DNA of 64,000 nt from Bhargavaea changchunensis. Lineage in GTDB: Bacteria; Bacillota; Bacilli; Bacillales_A; Planococcaceae. The position numbers and the translations under genes are program-made. The stretch spans positions 62,001 to 126,000 of the forward strand of contig NZ_JBHTCT010000037.1 of assembly GCF_042665595.1 (NCBI RefSeq), given 5' to 3'. Under the pieces are notes generated by a model. The model was given only the letters and a program-made list of their open reading frames with translations, was not told the origin of the DNA and did not search any database. Shown piece by piece: positions 58,553 to 64,000 of this stretch (within the stretch, counting starts at the first letter, position 1; the number at the start of each line of letters is the position of its first letter).

Positions 58553-59601
58553 CGACCATCCAGCCGAATGACGGAGACTTCAAGAATCTCCGCAGCCAAG
58601 ACCGTCCGGCGGAACCGTCCGCGGACCTGTTCGTCCCGCAACCCCTTGATTCAACGGTACGTGAGGAGCTGGCGGCGCCTGCACCGACTTTCTGGAAAGA
58701 GGCATGGGAGCGCCTGTTCAAAAACAAGGGTGCGGTCGTGTCCCTCGTTCTCCTGATCATTCTCAGTGCCATGTCTCTGATCGGCCCGTCGATGAACGAG
58801 TTCACTTACCGCGAGCAGCATATCCCCCACTCGAACCTCCCGCCGAAGGTCGCGGGTCTCGAATGGCTCGGTTTTGACGGGAAAGACGTGAATGGCGTCG
58901 ACCAGTATACCCAGCGCGGCGTCGAGACCAACTACTGGTTCGGAACCGATGAGTTCGGGCGGGACCTGTGGACCCGCGTCTGGAAGGGAACGCAGATCTC
59001 GCTGTTCATCGCGCTTGTCGCAGCGTTCCTCGACCTCGTCATCGGGGTCATCTACGGCGGCATCTCCGCCTATTACGGGGGACGGATCGACAACTTCATG
59101 CAGCGGATCATCGAGATCCTGACCGGGATCCCGAACCTGATCGTGATCATCCTGTTTATCCTTATCCTGGAACCGGGCATCCGTTCGATCATTCTCGCGA
59201 TGATCATCACCGGATGGGTCGGGATGGCCCGGGTCGTCAGGGGACAGATGCTCCAGCTGAAGGGGCAGGAATTCGTCCTTGCTTCAAGGACGCTCGGTGC
59301 CTCGGATTCCAGGCTGATGAGAAAGCACCTGCTTCCGAACGTCATGGGGCCGATCATCGTCACCGTCATGTTCACGATTCCGACGGCGATCTTCTTCGAA
59401 GCGTTCCTGAGCTTTATCGGCCTCGGGCTGCAGGCGCCGCTTGCCTCGCTCGGGGTGCTGATCGAGGACGGCTATGACGCCATCCGCTCGTTCCCGTACA
59501 AGCTGCTTATTCCTGCAGTCGTCATCAGCCTTGTCATGATCTGCTTTAACCTGCTGGCAGACGGGCTGCGCGACGCGCTCGATCCGAAAATGAGAAAGTG
59601 A
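58549..59601 (+). CDS. oppC: Oligopeptide ABC transporter permease
   Basis: A 350-residue permease with a long cytoplasmic N-terminus (about 55 residues, containing FWKEAWERLFKNKGAVVSLV) and six helices. The large extracytoplasmic loop holds HILGTDEFGRD-like YWFGTDEFGRDLWTRVWKG, and the EAA loop is FVLASRTLGASDSRLMRKHLLPN. These match OppC. It is followed 11 bp later by oppD. Confidence 0.94.
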   Translation: MTTIQPNDGDFKNLRSQDRPAEPSADLFVPQPLDSTVREELAAPAPTFWKEAWERLFKNKGAVVSLVLLIILSAMSLIGPSMNEFTYREQHIPHSNLPPKVAGLEWLGFDGKDVNGVDQYTQRGVETNYWFGTDEFGRDLWTRVWKGTQISLFIALVAAFLDLVIGVIYGGISAYYGGRIDNFMQRIIEILTGIPNLIVIILFILILEPGIRSIILAMIITGWVGMARVVRGQMLQLKGQEFVLASRTLGASDSRLMRKHLLPNVMGPIIVTVMFTIPTAIFFEAFLSFIGLGLQAPLASLGVLIEDGYDAIRSFPYKLLIPAVVISLVMICFNLLADGLRDALDPKMRK

Positions 59602-59612
59602 GGGGTCAGACA

Positions 59613-60692
59613 ATGGACAACCACATCCTTGAAGTCAACAACCTGCATGTTTCATTCAAGACCCGCAACGGCGAGGTCCCGGCGGTAAGGGGCGTCAACT
59701 TTTCTCTGAAAAAGGGGGAGACGCTTGCGATCGTCGGCGAGTCCGGCTTCGGCAAATCGGTGACGGCAAAGTCGATCATGCAGCTGCTGCCAAAGCAGAA
59801 CACGATCATTCCCGAGGGTGAAATCCTCTACGAGGGAAAAGACCTACTGAAGTTTTCCAAGAAAGAGATCCAGAACGTCCGCGGTTCCGACATTTCGATG
59901 GTCTTCCAGGATCCGATGACATCCCTGAACCCGACGATGAAAATCGGCAAGCAAATCATGGAGGGGCTTTCCCGCCATATGAGCCTGACGAAAAAGCAGG
60001 CCCGCGAGCGGGCGAAGGAAATGCTTGAGCTGGTCGGCATCCCGAATACCGAAGCCAGGCTTGATGCGTACCCTCATCAGTTTTCCGGGGGGATGCGGCA
60101 GCGCGTCGTCATCGCGATTGCGCTGGCCTGCAATCCGAAGGTTCTGATTGCCGACGAGCCGACTACAGCGCTGGATGTGACGATCCAAGCCCAGATCCTC
60201 CGCCTCATGCGCGGCCTCCAGGAAAAGATGGATACCGCGATCGTCCTGATCACTCACGACCTGGGCGTCGTCGCCAATATGGCCGACCGCGTCGCCGTCA
60301 TGTATGCCGGGGAAGTCGTAGAACAGGGGACGCTGGATGAGATTTTCTACAGTCCGCAGCACCCGTACACGCTCGGTCTGCTCCGGTCGATGCCGAACCT
60401 GGACGCCCCCCGCACCGAGCCGCTCATCCCGATCCCGGGCTCTCCGCCGGATCCGGCGTCGCTCGGAACAGGCTGCCCGTTTGCCGCGCGCTGCCCGTAT
60501 ACGATGAAGGTGTGCCACGACCACAATCCGGATTACACCGCAGTGAGCGGCACACAGGCGGTGCGCTGCTGGCTGCAGGATGAACGCACGCCGGAAGAAC
60601 ATGTGCCGGAAGTGATCCGGAAAGGCCGCCAGACGTCGGAGATCGCCGCCGACCAGGCCGCCATCGATGCAGCGGGAGGAGTGCCGGTATGA
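59613..60692 (+). CDS. oppD: Oligopeptide ABC transporter ATPase OppD
   Basis: A 359-residue ATPase. Walker A is G42-ESGFGK-S49, with Phe46 where Ser or Cys is usual; the essential Gly-Lys-Ser remain. The signature FSGGMRQRVVIAIALACNP, Walker B VLIADEPTTALDV, and switch VLITHDLGVVANMADR are normal. The C-terminal oligopeptide-transporter extension with cysteines (TGCPFAARCPYTMKVCHDHNP) is present and in relatives can hold an Fe-S cluster. ATG 59613 follows GAGGGG. The stop overlaps oppF. Confidence 0.93.
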   Translation: MDNHILEVNNLHVSFKTRNGEVPAVRGVNFSLKKGETLAIVGESGFGKSVTAKSIMQLLPKQNTIIPEGEILYEGKDLLKFSKKEIQNVRGSDISMVFQDPMTSLNPTMKIGKQIMEGLSRHMSLTKKQARERAKEMLELVGIPNTEARLDAYPHQFSGGMRQRVVIAIALACNPKVLIADEPTTALDVTIQAQILRLMRGLQEKMDTAIVLITHDLGVVANMADRVAVMYAGEVVEQGTLDEIFYSPQHPYTLGLLRSMPNLDAPRTEPLIPIPGSPPDPASLGTGCPFAARCPYTMKVCHDHNPDYTAVSGTQAVRCWLQDERTPEEHVPEVIRKGRQTSEIAADQAAIDAAGGVPV

Positions 60693-61732
60693 CACATGAA
60701 TTGAAAGAACAACACACCACGAATGCCGGTCAGGACGATCTGCTCGTCGTCAGTGACCTGAAGAAACATTTCCGGCTCAACCGGAAAACCGTGCTGAAGG
60801 CGGTCGACGGCATCAGCTTTTCAATCAAAAAGGGCGAGACGCTCGGTCTTGTCGGCGAGTCCGGCTGCGGCAAATCGACGGTCGGACGGACGCTCACCCG
60901 GATCTATGAGCCGACCGACGGCGAAGTCCATTTTGACGGGCTCAAGTTGAAAGGCCGGCTGGACGGGAAGACGAAAAAGCGCATCAACCGCGATGTGCAG
61001 ATGATCTTCCAGGATCCGTACTCGTCGCTGAACCCGCGGATGACCGTCTCCGAAATCATTTCGGAAGGCCTCGTCATCCACAATCCGGACATGTCCCAGA
61101 AGGACCGTGAAAAGCGTGTCCATGAACTGCTTCTGCTGGTCGGCCTGAACAAGAACCATGCAGGCCGCTACCCGCACGAATTCTCCGGCGGCCAGCGCCA
61201 GCGGATCGGCATCGCGCGTGCGCTTGCTGTCGAGCCGAAGTTCATCGTCGCCGATGAGCCGATTGCGGCACTCGATGTCTCGATCCAGGCACAGATCGTC
61301 AACCTGCTCAAGGAACTGCAGGAGGAGCGCGGTCTGACCTATCTGTTCATTGCCCACGACCTGTCGATGGTCAAGTACATCAGTGACCGCATCGCCGTCA
61401 TGTACCTCGGCAAGATCGTCGAGCTCGCCGGGAGTGAGGCGCTGTACGAAAAGCCGCTTCACCCGTATACTCAGGCGCTGCTGTCGGCGATTCCGCTGCC
61501 GGATCCTGAAAAAGAACGCACCCGTGAGCAGATCGTTCTGACCGGGGATGTCCCAAGCCCGACCGACATCCCATCCGGCTGCCGGTTCCGAACCCGCTGC
61601 CCATTTGCAATGGACAGCTGTGCCGTAATCGACCCGGAATTCCGTGAAGTCGAACCCGGCCACTCCGTCGCCTGCCACCTGTATGATGCAGAAATCATGG
61701 CGAAGGAAGGCAAAGAACTTAAGACTGTATGA
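60689..61732 (+). CDS. oppF: Oligopeptide ABC transporter ATPase OppF
   Basis: A 347-residue ATPase that pairs with OppD. Walker A is GESGCGKST, the signature is FSGGQRQRIGIARALAV, Walker B is FIVADEPIAALDVS, and the C-terminal extension carries CRFRTRCPFAMDSCAV. The N-terminal KKHFRLNRKTVLKAVDGISF is characteristic of OppF. It closes the oppABCDF operon and overlaps oppD by four bases; a strong hairpin follows. Confidence 0.94.
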   Translation: MTHELKEQHTTNAGQDDLLVVSDLKKHFRLNRKTVLKAVDGISFSIKKGETLGLVGESGCGKSTVGRTLTRIYEPTDGEVHFDGLKLKGRLDGKTKKRINRDVQMIFQDPYSSLNPRMTVSEIISEGLVIHNPDMSQKDREKRVHELLLLVGLNKNHAGRYPHEFSGGQRQRIGIARALAVEPKFIVADEPIAALDVSIQAQIVNLLKELQEERGLTYLFIAHDLSMVKYISDRIAVMYLGKIVELAGSEALYEKPLHPYTQALLSAIPLPDPEKERTREQIVLTGDVPSPTDIPSGCRFRTRCPFAMDSCAVIDPEFREVEPGHSVACHLYDAEIMAKEGKELKTV

Positions 61733-61738
61733 TGGTGG

Positions 61739-61770
61739 AACTCCCCGGCAGGCCGGGGAGTTTTCTTTTT
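61739..61770 (+). terminator. opp operon terminator
   Basis: An 11-bp stem (AACTCCCCGGC pairing with GCCGGGGAGTT, 2-nt loop) is followed by TTCTTTTT. Confidence 0.9.
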
Positions 61771-61789
61771 GGGGAATTGGTGGGAGAAG

Positions 61790-61918
61790 TTGCAATAAGG
61801 CGTCCGGACTTTAAATAAAGAACCGGAAGTTGCAACAAGTCGTCCGGACTTGAAATAAGGAACCTGAAATTCCAACAAGGACCTGGGATTGCAGCAGGCA
61901 GTTCCGGGTCGCAATAAT
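61790..61918 (+). repeat. 20-bp-period array, TTGCAATAAG core, second locus (7 units)
   Basis: Cores TTGCAATAAG, TTTAAATAAA, TTGCAACAAG, TTGAAATAAG, TTCCAACAAG, TTGCAGCAGG and TCGCAATAAT start at 61790, 61810, 61830, 61850, 61870, 61889 and 61909. Five are exactly 20 bp apart and the last two are shifted by one base. The same core occurs at 29038-29207. CGTCCGGACT recurs in two spacers, so one 40-bp duplication may have occurred here. Confidence 0.88.
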
Positions 61919-61962
61919 ATTGGAGACGGTCTTTGTACAATGCATCCCGCGCCCAATTCGGG

Positions 61963-61997
61963 TATACTGTTGCGTACCAACCCGGGCAAGTGCCCGG
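61963..61997 (+). promoter_or_regulatory. Candidate -10 and leader palindrome of the thioesterase gene
   Basis: TATACT at 61963-61968 is a likely -10, without a convincing -35 at 17 bp. A perfect hairpin CCGGGCA-AG-TGCCCGG (61982-61997) follows within the expected leader. Confidence 0.45.
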
Positions 61998-62016
61998 ACA
62001 GAAGAGGTGTTGCCAT

Positions 62017-62496
62017 ATGGCAGAAGCGATTCCAATGAGCCGGTCCCGGACGAAGACGACAAAACTCGTCATGCCGCCGGACACGAATCACCATGGAACC
62101 ATTTTCGGGGGCCAGGTACTGGCCTATCTGGATGAAATGAGCGCAATCGCGTCTATGAAGCATGCCGGAGCGGCAGTTGTCACGGCGTCAATCGACTCAG
62201 TGGACTTTGTCTCGCCTGCAAGGGTAGGGGATGTGCTCGAGATCGAAGCAGTCGTGTGCTCCACCGGTCGGACGTCGATGGAAGTGTTCGTCCAGGTGCA
62301 CTCGGTCGACATCGTCACCGGTGCCCGAAAGCTGACGACCGAATCATTCGTCACGATGGTCGCGATGGATGAAGAAAACAAGCCGACGCCGGTTGCCCCG
62401 GTATACCCGGAGACAAAGGCGGAAAAAGCGCTGTTCGACAAGGGCCCTGCGCGCCGGGCAAACCGCCGGGAACGCCAGTTGATCAAGCATTCATGA
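62017..62496 (+). CDS. Acyl-CoA thioesterase (hotdog fold, YkhA-type)
   Basis: A 159-residue hotdog-fold thioesterase that hydrolyses acyl-CoA. The signature MPPDTNHHGTIFGGQVLAYLDEMSAIASMKHAG holds the catalytic Asn/His/Asp region, and SIDSVDFVSPARVGDVLEIEA is typical of the acyl-CoA hydrolase subfamily. The charged C-terminal tail (ARRANRRERQLIKHS) is normal for it. AGAGGTG precedes ATG 62017; a longer frame from 61933 lies in the leader. Chain-length preference is unknown. Confidence 0.9.
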   Translation: MAEAIPMSRSRTKTTKLVMPPDTNHHGTIFGGQVLAYLDEMSAIASMKHAGAAVVTASIDSVDFVSPARVGDVLEIEAVVCSTGRTSMEVFVQVHSVDIVTGARKLTTESFVTMVAMDEENKPTPVAPVYPETKAEKALFDKGPARRANRRERQLIKHS

Positions 62497-62499
62497 CAG

Positions 62500-62537
62500 A
62501 AAAGCCGTGCAGCGGGAAACACCGCCGCACGGCTTTT
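62500..62537. terminator. Bidirectional terminator
   Basis: An 11-bp stem (62500-62510 with 62527-62537) lies between convergent genes, with A/T ends on both sides. It overlaps the last bases of the lipoprotein gene. Confidence 0.85.
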
Positions 62538-63006
62538 ATTTGATCTCAAACTCTGCCGCAACTGAATATTCGAAGCCGTCCGTTCCGGTGATGGTCTTCA
62601 CAAGCCGGTAGGTACCGGGGGTTAGTACGGTTCCGAGGTCTCCGGTATCCAAGGTCATCCGTTCCGTTGCGCCCGGCCGCAGCATCTCACCATAATCTAT
62701 GAATTCCGGATTCCGGTAAAATACGGCGTCTGAGTAGATGATTCCATACCAGCCATCCTTCATCATTTTCTCGAGCGCCGCGTACTCGCCGTAACCGGGG
62801 GCCTCACCGCCGAGGTTTGTCAGCTCATAAACGATTTCATACCGGCCTTCAGTCTGATGAACCTCCAGAATCTCCAAGCAGACTCCTGAAAGAGCAGAAG
62901 CCACCTGCTGATCCGGAACGGGATGGGGAAGGAGGCGCGGTCCGGCTTCCCGGCTACATCCCGCAATCAGCAGCACGAGCATCAGCTCCAGTGTTTTCCG
63001 TGCCAT
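62536..63006 (-). CDS. Lipoprotein with immunoglobulin-like domain
   Basis: A 156-residue lipoprotein. The signal peptide ends in LLIAGCS, with the lipidated Cys about residue 17. The mature part is beta-rich: SGVCLEILEVHQTEGRYEIVYELTNLGG, then GTYRLVKTITGTDGFEYSVAAEFEI, the strand pattern of the small Ig-like domain found in several Bacillus lipoproteins. ATG 63006 follows AGAGGTGA; GTG 63015 is in frame. Function unknown, probably on the outer face of the membrane. Confidence 0.78.
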   Translation of the reverse strand: MARKTLELMLVLLIAGCSREAGPRLLPHPVPDQQVASALSGVCLEILEVHQTEGRYEIVYELTNLGGEAPGYGEYAALEKMMKDGWYGIIYSDAVFYRNPEFIDYGEMLRPGATERMTLDTGDLGTVLTPGTYRLVKTITGTDGFEYSVAAEFEIK

Positions 63007-63130
63007 CTCCGTCACCTCTTGGCAAAAGCATAGCCTGTTTCTGCGGAAAACACGTTGACGCCCATCAAGAAATGGGAAACGAAACCTCAGAGTGATAAAA
63101 TCGTAGATAAATCAGGGGGTGCTTGGATTG

Positions 63131-64000
63131 ATGAGGGAAGCGATCTACGACCGGCAGACCGAGCTCCGGATGCGCATGACGGAGCGGGACCGGATGAAAA
63201 AGCGGTATGAAGCAAAAGAGGCGGAGCGGGCCGGGGCCAGGCGCGACTATGATCGTCTAAAGGCCCATCTCACAAAAGAGCAGCAGGACGTCCTGAAGCT
63301 CGGGCAGTTTTCGTTTGCGAACAAGTTTCGCCAGCTGACCGGCAAGATGGACGAGATCATGGAAAAGGAACTGAACGAGGCGGCTGAAGCCGAGCTGAAG
63401 TTCAATGAGGCCGAGAAGGTGCTCATGGACCTGGAAGAAGAGACGTCTGCGCTGAAGATCGAGCTTGACCGCCCGGAGTACGAGTTCCTCGATGATGACT
63501 GGGAAGCATTCCTGCAGGAAAAAGAACTTTGGATGCGCAACAACGACGAAACGGCAGTCAAGAAGCTCCAGCAGGTGGCCGATGAGCGTGCGATGCTCCA
63601 GTCGCTCCGCAGGGAGATCGAGGAAGCGATCCATGCCGGACAGGATGCCGGACGGGTGCTGCAGGCGGCGATGAGCCAGCTCGGCAACGCGGAAGGAATG
63701 TCGATGTGGGACACGTTCCTCGGCGGCGGCATGATCGTCACTGCGATGAAATATTCCAGCATCAACAGCTCCGATGACAAGATTCACCGCGCCCAGCGCG
63801 CACTGCGCCGGTTCCAGTCGGAGCTCGCAGATGTTGAGGAATTCGACCGACAGCGCCTGACGGTCAACAAGAACGACTTCCTGAATTTCGCGGACTTCTT
63901 CTTCGACAATATGTTCACGGACTGGATGGTGCACTCGCGCATCACGGAAGCAAAAAGCGAGCTGGACCGTGTCCTCGCAGATGTCGAGCGGGTGCTCCGT
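63131..64000 (+). CDS. Coiled-coil protein of unknown function (cut by window end)
   Basis: An open frame of 290 codons that continues past the window. Residues 1-115 and 140-195 are strongly charged with Glu/Lys/Arg and leucine repeats typical of long coiled coils. A Gly-rich, weakly hydrophobic stretch (WDTFLGGGMIVTAMKYSS, about residues 196-213) interrupts them, and a second helical part follows. GGGGGTG lies before ATG 63131; TTG 63128 is possible. No signal peptide or catalytic motif is seen. The protein may be a structural or scaffold protein; no family recognised. Confidence 0.75.
   Translation, partial: MREAIYDRQTELRMRMTERDRMKKRYEAKEAERAGARRDYDRLKAHLTKEQQDVLKLGQFSFANKFRQLTGKMDEIMEKELNEAAEAELKFNEAEKVLMDLEEETSALKIELDRPEYEFLDDDWEAFLQEKELWMRNNDETAVKKLQQVADERAMLQSLRREIEEAIHAGQDAGRVLQAAMSQLGNAEGMSMWDTFLGGGMIVTAMKYSSINSSDDKIHRAQRALRRFQSELADVEEFDRQRLTVNKNDFLNFADFFFDNMFTDWMVHSRITEAKSELDRVLADVERVLR

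Overview
The window is a contiguous piece of a Gram-positive, high-GC Bacillales chromosome. Low-GC-Gram-positive hallmarks are everywhere: strong Shine-Dalgarno sites, GTG/TTG starts, a T-box, nreABC, a NorB-type exporter, YezG-type proteins and an oppABCDF operon. GC content is visibly high, so long antisense ORFs are common. The gene content fits a Planococcaceae-like organism such as Bhargavaea; that placement is inference. No rRNA, tRNA, transposase, CRISPR array or prophage was recognised.

Layout. 1-16.1 kb: the 3' end of bioB, then ordinary single genes and small operons (LysE exporter, phosphotransferase, NorB exporter, serine hydrolase/VOC/DinB-like operon, methyltransferase, flavin reductase, LytTR regulator beside a CoA-transferase, nicotinamidase, GNAT, MgtE, PBP4-type carboxypeptidase). 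16.2-23.1 kb: the complete trpEGDCFBA operon. It sits behind a Trp T-box and also carries GAG/TAG triplet arrays with 5-nt spacing of the kind bound by TRAP. Its TrpG has lost the catalytic cysteine. 23.2-26.5 kb: a DUF4003-like protein and a convergent hemerythrin/SEC-C operon.

26.7-46.8 kb is a complete nitrate-respiration supercluster: modABC (molybdate uptake), narGHJI (respiratory nitrate reductase), nreABC (nitrate/oxygen sensing), a hemerythrin protein, a NarK transporter fused to a PAS domain, and the molybdenum cofactor genes moeB, moaB, moaC, moeA, mobB, moaE, moaD, mobA and moaA. GGG-N4-CCC inverted repeats resembling the NreC operator lie before modA (and the divergent hemerythrin operon), narG and narK, so sensing, uptake, cofactor supply and enzyme may be wired together. 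47-51.7 kb: small accessory genes, including an AAC(3)-like acetyltransferase, an aldehyde dehydrogenase and an AT-richer patch with two YezG-type immunity genes and a remnant of a third. 51.8-61.7 kb: a cell-wall-peptide salvage cluster (D-aminopeptidase, LD-carboxypeptidase, C26 amidase, M19 dipeptidase) followed by oppABCDF. 62-64 kb: a hotdog thioesterase, a lipoprotein and the start of a coiled-coil protein.

The most unusual signal is non-coding. Eight intergenic blocks contain short conserved cores (about 6-16 bp) repeated at a locked 20- or 21-bp period, with dissimilar bases between the cores. At least six core types occur; two of them recur at distant loci. Every block lies just downstream of a plus-strand gene. 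Exact spacing with unrelated spacers is not what simple slippage produces, so these arrays are the best candidate here for an undescribed system.
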